Counted from the stretch's first letter, positions 6,314-15,035 are shown. The stretch: DNA of 64,000 nucleotides from Sphingomonas sanguinis NBRC 13937 (GCF_001591005.1 NZ_BCTY01000005.1:1-64000); one strand, 5' to 3'. Translations and numbers: made by a program. Notes: generated by a model not told the origin, from the sequence alone.

Positions 6314-8062
6314 TCAGCCCTTTCGCTCGTCCTGCGTGATGATCCGGTCACTCGCCGCGTGCAGGTTCCCGGCTGCGGCCTGGGCGGCCAGTCGCTCCTT
6401 GTCGCGCGCTCGGTACATCGTTTCGACGCGGTCGATTTCGGCCTTGTCGACCTCAAGACTGCCCAGGGCCAGCCGGGCCATCTTCACCGCCGACTCGAGA
6501 ACCTCGCGGACGACATATCGCGCCGGCCCGCCCTTCAGGCGCAGAACGGCGCGGCGGTCATAGGCACGGACGAACAGCGCGGCATTGGGGAAGGCCGCGT
6601 GGACGCTGTCCAGAAATTCCAGCGTGATCTGGTCCTCGTCCAAGCAGAACAGGATCAACTCCGCCTCGGCCGCGCCCGCCTGTCGCAACAGGTCGAGCCG
6701 GGTGCCGTCGCCATAATAGACCTTGGCCCCGAAGGACGCGGCGATGTCGATCATCTCGATATCGCGGTCGATCAGCGTGACGGGCACGTCGCTGGCGATC
6801 AGCATCTGCGCGACCGTCTGGCCGAAACGGCCATAGCCGACGATCAATGCGTTGGCACCATCGGTCATCGGCCCCTCGCGTTGGCCGCCGCGGGTGATGA
6901 CCGGCTCCTCACGGATACGTCTTGTGGCGGCCATCAGAAACGGCGTCGTCGCCATCGACACGGTGATGATCGCGCCGAACAGGCTCGCCGCTTCGGGCGC
7001 GATCAGATAACCCGCCTGGGCCTGGGCGAACAGAACGAAGCCGAACTCGCCGCCCTGGCTCATCAGCAGGCCGAGCGCGAAGGCGGAACGCCAGTTCATC
7101 TTGAACGCCAGGCCGATCAGCATGATGACCAGCGTCTTGGTCGCGATCAGCGCCAATGCCATCACCGCAACGAAGAGCGGCCGCTCGGCAATGGCGGGCA
7201 GGTTCAGCATCATGCCGACCGCCAGGAAGAACAGACCAAGCAGGATCGAGCGGAACGGCTCGACATCCGCCTCCAGTTCATGCCGGTATGGGCTGTCGGC
7301 GAGCATGACGCCCGCGATGAATGCGCCGAGCGCCGTCGACAGGCCGAGCAGTTCCATCACTGCCGCGCTGGCGATGACCGTGAACAGTCCGGCGAAGACG
7401 AACATCTCGCGCTCGCCCATATTGCCTATCAGGCGGAACAAGGGGCGCAGCAAAAAGCGTCCGGCCACGATCAGGCCGATGATCGCGCCGATGGTCTCCA
7501 GCGCCAATATCCATCCCGGCGGGCCGGTATGGTCCGCCGGATTGCGCGACATGGCCGCCACGATGGTGATCAGCGGGACGATGGACAGGTCCTGGAACAG
7601 CAGGATCGAGAAGGCGCGCTCTCCAAAGGGCGTACGCATCCGCCCCGAGGATTGGAGCATCGGCAGAACCTGCGCGGTAGACGACAACGCCAGTGGCAGG
7701 CCCAGCGCCAGCGCGGCCTCCAGCGAGAAATGCGCCAGGAGGACGATGCCGGTGATGGCCAGGCCACAGGCCGCGACCTGGATCAGGCCCAGCCCGAAAA
7801 TTTCATGCTTCATTCGCCACAGTCGGGCTGGGTTCAACTCCAGCCCGACGATGAACAGCAGCAGGGTGATGCCGATCTCGGCAATGCCCAACTTCGACTC
7901 GGCATCGCCGACCAGGCCCAGGACATGCGGGCCGACCACCGCGCCCGCGACCAGATAACCCAGCGTGGCACCCAGCCCTAGCCGTCGGAAGACCAACACG
8001 AACGCCAGACCGAAACCCAGCAGGATCGCGCCATCGCGCAGCAGGGAGACTTCGCTGTGCAT
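6314..8062 (-). CDS. Kef-type cation:proton antiporter (CPA2) with TrkA-N domain, 582 aa
   Basis: Inner-membrane monovalent cation (probably K+) efflux antiporter. About twelve transmembrane helices occupy residues 1-375, including the CPA2 region LLFQDLSIVPL. A RCK/TrkA-N nucleotide-binding domain begins at about residue 400 with IVGYGRFGQTVAQ. Length and architecture match KefB/KefC, which are gated by glutathione adducts; whether this one is cannot be told, and no KefF/KefG-type partner is adjacent. ATG at 8062 overlaps the stop of the NifU-like gene by one base, so translation is coupled. Confidence 0.92.
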   Translation of the reverse strand: MHSEVSLLRDGAILLGFGLAFVLVFRRLGLGATLGYLVAGAVVGPHVLGLVGDAESKLGIAEIGITLLLFIVGLELNPARLWRMKHEIFGLGLIQVAACGLAITGIVLLAHFSLEAALALGLPLALSSTAQVLPMLQSSGRMRTPFGERAFSILLFQDLSIVPLITIVAAMSRNPADHTGPPGWILALETIGAIIGLIVAGRFLLRPLFRLIGNMGEREMFVFAGLFTVIASAAVMELLGLSTALGAFIAGVMLADSPYRHELEADVEPFRSILLGLFFLAVGMMLNLPAIAERPLFVAVMALALIATKTLVIMLIGLAFKMNWRSAFALGLLMSQGGEFGFVLFAQAQAGYLIAPEAASLFGAIITVSMATTPFLMAATRRIREEPVITRGGQREGPMTDGANALIVGYGRFGQTVAQMLIASDVPVTLIDRDIEMIDIAASFGAKVYYGDGTRLDLLRQAGAAEAELILFCLDEDQITLEFLDSVHAAFPNAALFVRAYDRRAVLRLKGGPARYVVREVLESAVKMARLALGSLEVDKAEIDRVETMYRARDKERLAAQAAAGNLHAASDRIITQDERKG

Positions 8063-8499
8063 CAGCGAACCATCGCGCCGGATGCCTGCTCGGCGGCCTC
8101 AGCGGCTGCCTCGAAGGCCAGGCGGATCGAGGGGTGGCGTGCGGTGTAGGTCAGCGCGGGCGAGAAAACCTCCAGGCCCGGCCAGTCGGGGGCATCTCCC
8201 TGCTCTGCCTCCAGCCATCCGGTTAGCGCATCGCGCGCCTCGGCCAGTTCGCTCACGCTGCGCCCGACGATATGCGCAGAGAGCAGCGCGGCGGACGCCT
8301 GCCCCAGCGCGCAGGCACGGACGAGCATTCCGACCTGGCTGACGCGGCCGTCCTCGTCCAGATCGATGTCCACCGTCACCCGGCTACCGCAGATGGGCGA
8401 GCGCTTTTCCACGCTCGCCATCGGATCGGTCAACCGCTGGTCGTGCGGAATGGCCGTGGTCAGCCGCAATATCTCGGCATTGTAGAGGGGCGCGGTCAT
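8062..8499 (-). CDS. NifU/IscU-like protein lacking the third cysteine, 145 aa
   Basis: Related to Fe-S scaffold proteins of the NifU N-terminal (IscU) fold. Two of the three scaffold cysteines are in place: Cys37 (in PICGSR, with Ser where IscU has Asp) and Cys63 (in ACALGQAS). The third site, normally HC in IscU, reads ARHPSIRLAF with no Cys. It therefore may not hold a cluster as IscU does. No isc or suf genes are near; it sits between cvpA and a Kef antiporter with overlapping codons on both sides. The fold assignment is firm, the function open. Confidence 0.85.
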   Translation of the reverse strand: MTAPLYNAEILRLTTAIPHDQRLTDPMASVEKRSPICGSRVTVDIDLDEDGRVSQVGMLVRACALGQASAALLSAHIVGRSVSELAEARDALTGWLEAEQGDAPDWPGLEVFSPALTYTARHPSIRLAFEAAAEAAEQASGAMVR

Positions 8500-9056
8500 G
8501 ACGGCGTCTCGCTGTTGGTGGCGGCGTCGGTGGCCGGTGTGGGGGCGCCGAAGACCGGCAGGCCGCGACGGCGGCGATCGACGAAGTCGGCGATCCCGGC
8601 GCTCGTGGCGTTGAGAAGCTTATAGGTGCGGCTCTTGACCATCCATTCGGGGCGGCGGGCCGGGCCACCGCTGACCGTATCGACCAGAAGGGCCACGACC
8701 AGAAAGACGAGGCTGGCGAGGATCAACCCCTTGAGCGCGCCGAAACCGAACCCGAGCGCCCGATCGACCGGCCCCAGGATCGAGGTCCGCGCCCGGCTGC
8801 CGATCGCGCGGGCGACTAGCCGTCCGCCCAGATAGGTCACGCCGACGATCAGCGCAAAGGCCAGGACGGCCGATCCCGACACGGTGCCGACCACGCCGGT
8901 CAGCGCCTGGGCAAGCGGAATATGAAACAGTTTCAGTGCCGCGACGATCGCGACCCAGGCAAACAGCGCGAGGACTTCGGTCACGAACCCGCGCAGGAAA
9001 CCCTGGATGGCGGCGCCGAACACGGCGATCAGGACGAGAATATCAAGCGCTGTCAA
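8496..9056 (-). CDS. cvpA: CvpA family membrane protein, 186 aa
   Basis: Four predicted transmembrane helices within about residues 1-125 (starting ALDILVLIAVFGAA), with the GFLRG loop after helix 1 typical of CvpA/colicin V production proteins, then a polar C-terminal tail. CvpA is linked to envelope homeostasis in several bacteria. In many alphaproteobacteria it lies downstream of radA, as here after an 85-bp gap; the often-seen alr between them is absent. Its stop overlaps the next start (ATGA). Confidence 0.9.
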   Translation of the reverse strand: MTALDILVLIAVFGAAIQGFLRGFVTEVLALFAWVAIVAALKLFHIPLAQALTGVVGTVSGSAVLAFALIVGVTYLGGRLVARAIGSRARTSILGPVDRALGFGFGALKGLILASLVFLVVALLVDTVSGGPARRPEWMVKSRTYKLLNATSAGIADFVDRRRRGLPVFGAPTPATDAATNSETPS

Positions 9057-9140
9057 TGCGTCCGGTCCAATGTTTCAGCCCCATCCTGTCACCGTGCCGC
9101 CCGGCATGGCGCGGGCGGACGTGGCGATCTCAGCCCCTCG

Positions 9141-10514
9141 CTACCCCCGACCCAACATATGGTCAACGAACTCGGCCAGGGTTCGGAAACCGGTCATCCG
9201 CAAACTGCTTTCTTCGGACGTCATCGCGCGCGGCACCATGGCCTTCTCGAAGCCCAGCTTGCCCGCTTCCTTCAGACGCAGTGCGCCGTGTGCGACCGAT
9301 CGGATTTCGCCCGACAGTGCGATCTCGCCAAATACGATCGCGTCCGACGGAACCGGCCGCTCCGACAGCGCCGAGATGAGCGCGGCGGCGACCGCAAGGT
9401 CGGCCGCCGGGTCCTGCACTCTGTAACCACCCGCGATATTGAGATAGACTTCCGCCGACGAAAAGCTCAGCCCGCACCGCGCCTCCAGCACGGCCAGAAT
9501 CATCGCGAGCCGCCCCGTGTCCCAGCCTACGACCGCACGCCGGGGCGTGGCACCCGAGGCCAGCCGGACCGTCAGCGCCTGGATTTCGACCAACACCGGC
9601 CGCGTCCCCTCCAGCGCCGGGAACACCGTCGCTCCCGTAACCCCCTCGTCCCGATTGGTGAGGAAGAGTGACGAGGGATTGCCGACCTCGGTCAGGCCCT
9701 CGGTCTGCATCGCGAACACACCGATCTCGTCGGTTCCGCCGAAGCGGTTCTTGATCGCGCGCAAAATGCGATACTGATGGCTCCGTTCGCCCTCAAAGGC
9801 GAGCACGGTGTCGACCATATGCTCCAGCACGCGCGGCCCCGCGATCGAACCATCCTTGGTGACATGGCCGACCAGCACGACGGCGGTGCCACGTTCCTTG
9901 GCGAAGCGGATCAATTCCTGGCCCGACGCGCGGACCTGGCTGACCGTGCCGGGAGCCCCCTCGATCAGGTCGGAGTGCATCGTCTGGATCGAGTCGATGA
10001 TCAGCAGTGCTGGCGGCGTACCGATCGACAGGGTGGTCAGGATGTCGCGGACCGACGTCGCGGCCGCCAACCGGACCGGCGCTTGCCCGAGGCCCAGCCG
10101 CCGCGCGCGCAGACGCACCTGGTCGGCGGCTTCTTCGCCCGAGACATAGGCGACGGGTTTGCCCGCCAGGGCTAGCTTGGCGGCGGCTTGGAGCAGCAGA
10201 GTCGACTTGCCGATCCCTGGATCGCCGCCGATCAGCGTGGCCGAACCCTCGACGAACCCGCCGCCGAGCGCGCGGTCCAGTTCCGCGATGCCGGTCGCCA
10301 TCCGGTCGGGTAGCGGAATGTCGGCGTCCAGCCCGACCAGCTGGATCGCGCGGCCCCCGCCCTGCAGATTATGCTTGGCGGCGAAGGGGGTTAGCTGGAC
10401 CGGCGCTTCCTCCAGCATGGTGTTCCATTCGGAGCAATCGGGGCATTGCCCCTGCCAGCGGGACGACACCGATCCGCAGGATTGGCAGACATAGCGCTTC
10501 TGAACTTTGGCCAT
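9141..10514 (-). CDS. radA: DNA repair protein RadA, 457 aa
   Basis: RecA-related helicase that drives branch migration during homologous recombination. The N-terminal C4 zinc motif is Cys10-x2-Cys13-x10-Cys24-x2-Cys27; the Walker A is GGDPGIGKST near residue 97; the RadA signature KNRFG is present; and the C-terminal Lon-protease-like domain is complete. ATG at 10514 follows an AGAGGTGG ribosome-binding site. Just upstream (10537-10551) is a perfect GAAC-N7-GAAC direct repeat, the alphaproteobacterial LexA site, which suggests SOS control. Confidence 0.97.
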   Translation of the reverse strand: MAKVQKRYVCQSCGSVSSRWQGQCPDCSEWNTMLEEAPVQLTPFAAKHNLQGGGRAIQLVGLDADIPLPDRMATGIAELDRALGGGFVEGSATLIGGDPGIGKSTLLLQAAAKLALAGKPVAYVSGEEAADQVRLRARRLGLGQAPVRLAAATSVRDILTTLSIGTPPALLIIDSIQTMHSDLIEGAPGTVSQVRASGQELIRFAKERGTAVVLVGHVTKDGSIAGPRVLEHMVDTVLAFEGERSHQYRILRAIKNRFGGTDEIGVFAMQTEGLTEVGNPSSLFLTNRDEGVTGATVFPALEGTRPVLVEIQALTVRLASGATPRRAVVGWDTGRLAMILAVLEARCGLSFSSAEVYLNIAGGYRVQDPAADLAVAAALISALSERPVPSDAIVFGEIALSGEIRSVAHGALRLKEAGKLGFEKAMVPRAMTSEESSLRMTGFRTLAEFVDHMLGRG

Positions 10515-10536
10515 GGTGCCACCTCTAGCGGCGGCG

Positions 10537-10551
10537 GAACGAAAATGGAAC
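10537..10551. promoter_or_regulatory. LexA/SOS box of alphaproteobacterial type (radA side)
   Basis: GAAC at 10537-10540 and GAAC at 10548-10551 are separated by exactly 7 bases. Alphaproteobacterial LexA recognises GTTC-N7-GTTC (the same on the other strand). It lies 23 bp upstream of radA and 63 bp upstream of the divergent glycosyltransferase gene, well placed to repress one or both. Confidence 0.65.
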
Positions 10552-10613
10552 GAAATTGATGCGCCGGGGCGGGAGTGGTCTTTGCGTCGTCACCCGTCTA
10601 TGGGGCGGATTCC

Positions 10614-11759
10614 ATGACCCCAGACCAGTTTCGTGTCGCCCTGTTCAGCGGCAACTATAATTATACGCGCGACGGTGCGAACCAGACGCTCAACCTGCTC
10701 GTCGGCCATCTGCTCGATCGGGGCGTCGCCGTGCGCGTCTATTCGCCGACATCCTCGACCCCGGCCTTTCCGCCGGTCGGCGATCTGGTCGACGTGCCGG
10801 CCATCCCGTTGCCCTTCCGCGCTGATTACAAGCTGGCGCGTGGACTGCCCGCCAAGGTGCGCGCCGATCTGGAGGCTTTCGCGCCCAACATCGTCCATGT
10901 CTCGGCCCCCGAATTTCTCGGCCATGCGGCGGTGCGCTGGGCCCGGGAGAAGGGTGTCGCGTCGCTGGCGTCGGTGCATACCCGGTTCGAGACCTATCCG
11001 GCCTATTATGGCCTGGGCTTTCTCGAAAAGGCGATCATCCGCCTGCTCACTCGCTTCTACAACAAGTTCGACCGGATCGTCGCACCCAGCCCCAGCATGA
11101 TTGCGCTGCTGCGCGGCTGGGGCGTGACGCCGCCGATGAGCATCTGGTCGCGCGGCATCGATCATGACCGGTTCCAGCCCTCGCGTCGCAGCCTGGAATG
11201 GCGGCGCTCGCTCGGCATCGCCGATCATGAGGTGGCGATCGGGTTCCTGGGACGCCTGGTCAAGGAAAAGGGGCTGGACGTCTTTGCCGAGGCGCTCGCC
11301 GAGTTGCGGCGACGTGGCGTGCCGCACAAAGTGCTGGTCGTGGGCAAGGGCCCGGCGGAAGGCTGGTTCGCCAAGGCCACGCCCGATGCGATCTTCGCAG
11401 GCTATCAGACCGGCGACGATCTGGGCCGCGCGGTCGCGTCGATGGACATCTTCTTCAATCCCAGCGTCACCGAGACGTTCGGCAACGTGACGACCGAAGC
11501 GATGGCAGCGGGCGTGCCCGTCGTCGCGGCCAACGCAACCGGCGCGATGGACCTCGTGGCGGACGGCGAGACCGGCTATCTGGTCGAGGCGCGCGACATC
11601 ATGGGTTATGCCGACGCGCTGGAGCGGATCGCGACCGACGCGCCCTTGCGCCACCGGTTCAGCGAAGCAGGCCAGGCCCGCGTCGCCGATTACCGGTGGG
11701 ACAAGGTCAACGACGCGGTGCTCGATGCGTACCGCGCGCTGTTCGCCGATCGCGCCTGA
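10614..11759 (+). CDS. Glycosyltransferase family 4 (SqdX/MgtA-like), 381 aa
   Basis: Two-domain GT-B fold glycosyltransferase. The N-terminal acceptor domain begins VALFSGNYNY and has the glycine/asparagine-rich turn GANQT. The C-terminal nucleotide-sugar domain contains GFLGRLVKEKGLD and the E-x7-E-type motif NPSVTETFGNVTTEAMAAGVP. Close in pattern to glycolipid alpha-mannosyl or sulfoquinovosyl transferases; the sugar and acceptor are unknown. I chose ATG 10614, where the family N-terminus starts, over a GTG at 10575. It converges on the DUF2218 gene with a 3-bp gap. Confidence 0.88.
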   Translation: MTPDQFRVALFSGNYNYTRDGANQTLNLLVGHLLDRGVAVRVYSPTSSTPAFPPVGDLVDVPAIPLPFRADYKLARGLPAKVRADLEAFAPNIVHVSAPEFLGHAAVRWAREKGVASLASVHTRFETYPAYYGLGFLEKAIIRLLTRFYNKFDRIVAPSPSMIALLRGWGVTPPMSIWSRGIDHDRFQPSRRSLEWRRSLGIADHEVAIGFLGRLVKEKGLDVFAEALAELRRRGVPHKVLVVGKGPAEGWFAKATPDAIFAGYQTGDDLGRAVASMDIFFNPSVTETFGNVTTEAMAAGVPVVAANATGAMDLVADGETGYLVEARDIMGYADALERIATDAPLRHRFSEAGQARVADYRWDKVNDAVLDAYRALFADRA

Positions 11760-11762
11760 CGC

Positions 11763-12053
11763 CTAGCCTTCGCGCCAGTCGAAGGTCAGCGGTGCCTCGC
11801 GAAAGGCGAAGCGGTCCAGATGGCTGGACACGACCTCGCGCATTCGTGCGACGTCGCCGTCCTCCGGCACGGTGAGGATGACGTCGAGCGTGTCGGAGCT
11901 CGCGCGCATCTCCAGTTTCGATCCATTGGGGAAGGTGATCGTCCCTTCCTTGGGGGTGAAGACGACCTCCATCTTGTGGCTCCAATGCTTGGCGAGCTGC
12001 TGGAGGTAGCGGCTGGCCGAAAGCGTCGGCACGCGGGCGACGGACGCGCTCAT
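11763..12053 (-). CDS. DUF2218 domain protein, 96 aa
   Basis: Small single-domain protein covering the whole DUF2218 family length, with the characteristic start (Ala-rich strand, then RYLQQLAKHWSHK, about 13-25) and GTITFPNG. DUF2218 domains are, as I recall, found near or fused to siderophore-interacting ferric reductases of the YqjH type, which would fit the adjacent YqjI-like regulator. Start and stop codons overlap by four bases with the padR gene, so the two are coupled. Biochemical role unknown. Confidence 0.85.
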   Translation of the reverse strand: MSASVARVPTLSASRYLQQLAKHWSHKMEVVFTPKEGTITFPNGSKLEMRASSDTLDVILTVPEDGDVARMREVVSSHLDRFAFREAPLTFDWREG

Positions 12054-12649
12054 TTCATCCGCTCCACCTTCTGGGCCAGTTCGTCGATCAGCGCGGCGAC
12101 CTCGTGGGCCATATCCTGCGAGGCATCGCCCCGACCGAAGCGTTCGCCCAGCGCGATCTTCAGCCCGATCATCGCACGCCGGACGGGCGCGGAGTCGGTG
12201 CGTTCGCGGTGCTCGCCCAAGGCTTTCAGGCGGGCGATCAGCGCCTCGACCTGCTCTGCATTGTCCTCGAGATGGCTGCGTCCGGTTTCGGTCGCGGCGA
12301 AGCGCTTCTTGGCGCCCTCCGACCGCTGTTCCTCGATGAAGCCCATCTCGTCGAGCAGGGTGAGGGTGGGATAGATGACGCCGGGGCTGGGCGCATAGGC
12401 ACCGCCGGTCATGGTTTCGATCTCACGGATCAGGTCATAGCCGTGGCGCGGCTCTTCGGCGATCAGCTTGAGCAGAACCAGCCGCAACTCGCTGCCGTCG
12501 AACATCCGTCCACGGCGCCCGCCCCGGCCGCGACCGCCGCCCATTTCGCGTTCGATGTCCCATTTTACCTCGAACGGCCCGAACGACCAATGGCCCCGCC
12601 GATGGCCGCGATCCATCCCCTCGGCATGATGGTGATGATGATGTCGCAT
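12050..12649 (-). CDS. PadR-family repressor with natural hexahistidine start (YqjI-like), 199 aa
   Basis: Winged-helix regulator. The N-terminus reads MRHHHHHHAEG, followed by Gly/Arg-rich linkers to about residue 48. The PadR domain follows (LRLVLLKLIAEEPRHGYDLI, and GVIYPTLTLLDEMG), then a helical dimerisation tail. This layout matches E. coli YqjI, a Ni/Fe-responsive PadR protein with a His-rich extension that represses the ferric reductase gene yqjH. ATG 12649 is preceded by AGGAG at a good distance; an upstream in-frame extension lacks support. Tandem AT-rich operators (12674-12723) lie just upstream. Metal sensing is inferred. Confidence 0.85.
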   Translation of the reverse strand: MRHHHHHHAEGMDRGHRRGHWSFGPFEVKWDIEREMGGGRGRGGRRGRMFDGSELRLVLLKLIAEEPRHGYDLIREIETMTGGAYAPSPGVIYPTLTLLDEMGFIEEQRSEGAKKRFAATETGRSHLEDNAEQVEALIARLKALGEHRERTDSAPVRRAMIGLKIALGERFGRGDASQDMAHEVAALIDELAQKVERMK

Positions 12650-12673
12650 GATGCAACTCCTTTCTTGATAGTT

Positions 12674-12723
12674 CCAAGATATATCGTGAGCAGTCGGAGT
12701 CAAGATGGTCCAAGATATATCTT
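12674..12723. promoter_or_regulatory. Tandem CCAAGATATATC operators, padR/rarA intergenic region
   Basis: CCAAGATATATC occurs exactly at 12674-12685 and again at 12710-12721, 36 bp apart; the second copy extends to the perfect palindrome AAGATATATCTT (12712-12723). AT-rich palindromes with a GATATATC core fit PadR-type operators. They lie between the divergent padR and rarA genes, so the repressor may control itself and possibly rarA, whose start is only 17 bp beyond. Confidence 0.65.
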
Positions 12724-12739
12724 TGGGTGAGAGGATGAC

Positions 12740-14098
12740 GTGACGCCGCTCGTGCCCTACATGGCGGACATGGCCGATCTGTTCGCGGGCATGGACCCCG
12801 CCCCCGCCACTCCTGCCCTGTCACCGGACGCGCCGCTGGCCGACCGGCTGCGCCCGATGCAGCTGGCGGAGGTCGTGGGGCAGGATCACCTGACCGGATC
12901 GGGCGGCGCGATCGGGCGGATGGTTGCCGCCGGTCGGCTGTCGTCGATGATCCTCTGGGGGCCGCCCGGCACCGGCAAGACCACGATCGCCCGCCTGCTC
13001 GCCGCCGAGGTGGGCCTGCGCTACGCCGCGATCTCCGCCGTCTTTTCCGGCGTCGCCGATCTGAAGAAGGTCTTTGCCGAGGCGCGCGACCATGCCCGTC
13101 TGGGCCAGCGCACCCTGTTGTTCGTGGACGAGATCCACCGCTTCAACCGCGCCCAGCAGGATGGTTTCCTGCCCTATGTCGAGGACGGCACCGTCACCCT
13201 GGTCGGGGCGACGACGGAGAACCCCTCCTTCGAGCTCAACGCCGCCTTGCTCAGCCGTGCGCAGGTGCTGATCCTTCACCGCCTCGGCCAGGCGGCGCTC
13301 GACCAGCTGCTGGAGCGGGCCGAGGTGGAGATGGGCCGTCCCCTGCCCCTCGATCCGGCGGCGCGCGACGCGCTGATCGCCAGTGCGGATGGTGACGGGC
13401 GGTTCCTGCTCAACCAGGCGGAGACGCTGTTCGCGGTCGACTTGCCCGAGCCGCTCGACCCCGCCGGGCTGTCCGCATTCCTGCAACGTCGGGTTGCGGT
13501 CTATGACAAGGACCGGGAGGGGCATTACAACCTGATCTCGGCGCTGCATAAGTCGATCCGCGGATCGGACCCGCAGGCCGCCCTTTATTATCTCGCGCGG
13601 ATGCTGACGGCGGGCGAGGAGCCGCTGTACGTGCTGCGCCGCCTGACCCGCGCCGCCGTCGAGGATATCGGGCTCGCCGACCCTCAGGCGCTGGCCCAGT
13701 GCCTTGCGGCCAAGGACGCCTATGACTTTCTGGGTTCGCCCGAGGGGGAGTTGGCGATCGCGCAGGCCTGTCTCTATCTGGCGACCGCGCCCAAATCGAA
13801 TGCCGCATACAAGGCGCAGAAACAGGCCTGGCGCACCGCCAAGGAGACGGGCTCTTTAATGCCGCCCGCCAATATCCTGAACGCGCCGACGAAGCTGATG
13901 AAGCAGATCGGTTACGGCGCGAACTATCAGTACGACCATGATGCCGAGGGCGGTTTCTCGGGCGCCAACTACTGGCCCGACGAGCTGCCGCCGCAGGAGT
14001 TCTACACTCCCTCTGGCCGCGGTCTGGAAAAACGGATCGCCGAACGCATGGCTTGGTGGGACGAGCGGCGGCGCGCCTTGCGGGATGAAGATGGCTGA
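12740..14098 (+). CDS. rarA: Replication-associated recombination protein RarA (MgsA), 452 aa
   Basis: AAA+ clamp-loader-like ATPase that acts at stalled forks. Contains an N-terminal segment with PLADRLRP and VVGQDHL, Walker A GPPGTGKTT near residue 75, Walker B LLFVDEIHRFN, sensor 1 GATTENPSFELN, and the RarA C-terminal tetramerisation region (AYDFLGSPEGELAIAQA; GYGANYQYDHDAEGGF). GTG 12740 has a GAGAGGA ribosome-binding site; an ATG at 12761 is possible. The short upstream region is shared with the padR operators. Confidence 0.95.
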   Translation: MTPLVPYMADMADLFAGMDPAPATPALSPDAPLADRLRPMQLAEVVGQDHLTGSGGAIGRMVAAGRLSSMILWGPPGTGKTTIARLLAAEVGLRYAAISAVFSGVADLKKVFAEARDHARLGQRTLLFVDEIHRFNRAQQDGFLPYVEDGTVTLVGATTENPSFELNAALLSRAQVLILHRLGQAALDQLLERAEVEMGRPLPLDPAARDALIASADGDGRFLLNQAETLFAVDLPEPLDPAGLSAFLQRRVAVYDKDREGHYNLISALHKSIRGSDPQAALYYLARMLTAGEEPLYVLRRLTRAAVEDIGLADPQALAQCLAAKDAYDFLGSPEGELAIAQACLYLATAPKSNAAYKAQKQAWRTAKETGSLMPPANILNAPTKLMKQIGYGANYQYDHDAEGGFSGANYWPDELPPQEFYTPSGRGLEKRIAERMAWWDERRRALRDEDG

Positions 14099-14942
14099 GC
14101 GGTTCGACGGGTTCGTCGCGATCGACTGGTCGGGGGCACACGGGACGGCGCATCCGGGCATTCGCACGGCGCATTGCGGGGCGGGACATGCCGCACCTGA
14201 GCTGGTGCCGCCGCCGGGCCGGGCCTGGTCGCGCCAGGGCGTGGCGGACTGGATATTGGCGCGTGCTGATGAGCCTCTGCTGATCGGCTTCGACTTCAGC
14301 TTTTCGGCGCCCTTCGTTGCGCGCGGCGCGCATCTGCCCGGTGATCGGCCGACGCCCGATGCCCGGGCGCTCTGGGCCTATGTCGATGAGAGCAGCGACG
14401 ACCCCGACTTGGGCGCGCGCAGCTTCCTGGAGGCGCGGCGGGGTACGCATTTCTATTTCGGGGCGGCGGATGGCCGTAAAGCCGACTTCCTCCACTGGCG
14501 CGCGTGCGAGATTGCCGCGGACGGGGGGAAGAAGCCCTCGACCGTCTATGACGCGATCGGCGCGTCCCAGGTGGCGAAGGCCAGTTTTGCCGGAATGCGA
14601 CTGTTACGACGACTGGACGGGCATGTCGCAATCTGGCCCTTCGATCCGGTTCCGGCGAAGGGGGCGCTGGTCGTCGAAATCTATACCTCCATTGCCGCGC
14701 GCGATGCCGGACGCCCGCGTGGGCGCAGCAAGATGCGGAGCGCCGAAGCGCTGGACGAGGCACTGACCCGGCTGGGCAGCGAACCGCATCGGCCGCTGCC
14801 CAGCTATGACGATCACAGCACCGACGCGATCCTAACCTCCGCTTGGCTGCGGACCGTCGCGGCGCGACCGGATTTGTGGCATCCGGCAGGGCTGACGACG
14901 GAGGTCGCCCAAACGGAGGGCTGGACCTTCGGTGTCTCTTGA
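14091..14942 (+). CDS. RNase H-like-fold protein, DUF429-related (CbiG misnamed), 283 aa
   Basis: A conserved alphaproteobacterial protein, sometimes labelled cobalamin biosynthesis protein although nothing cobalamin-related is near. The start FVAIDWSGA and the later GFDFSFSAPF and DDHSTDAILTSAW resemble the acidic strand and helix signatures of DUF429, an RNase H-like fold that may cut nucleic acid. ATG 14091 overlaps the rarA stop and has GGGATGAAG just before it, so it is coupled to the repair gene. tRNA-Thr follows 18 bp downstream. Function unproven; a nuclease in replication repair is a guess from context. Confidence 0.7.
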   Translation: MAERFDGFVAIDWSGAHGTAHPGIRTAHCGAGHAAPELVPPPGRAWSRQGVADWILARADEPLLIGFDFSFSAPFVARGAHLPGDRPTPDARALWAYVDESSDDPDLGARSFLEARRGTHFYFGAADGRKADFLHWRACEIAADGGKKPSTVYDAIGASQVAKASFAGMRLLRRLDGHVAIWPFDPVPAKGALVVEIYTSIAARDAGRPRGRSKMRSAEALDEALTRLGSEPHRPLPSYDDHSTDAILTSAWLRTVAARPDLWHPAGLTTEVAQTEGWTFGVS

Positions 14943-14960
14943 CGCTAGGGGGACCGCAAC

Positions 14961-15035
<75 letters not shown>

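Noticed and set aside
5639..7981. 780-codon plus-strand frame opposite metG, DUF423 and the antiporter
   Set aside because: It spans three real minus-strand genes and is rich in Arg, Gln, His and Asp, as expected of an antisense shadow.
10536..10571. GGAAC at 10536 and 10547 as EcfG promoters for the glycosyltransferase
   Set aside because: No CGTT-like element lies 16-17 bp downstream of either; the pair is better explained as a LexA direct repeat.
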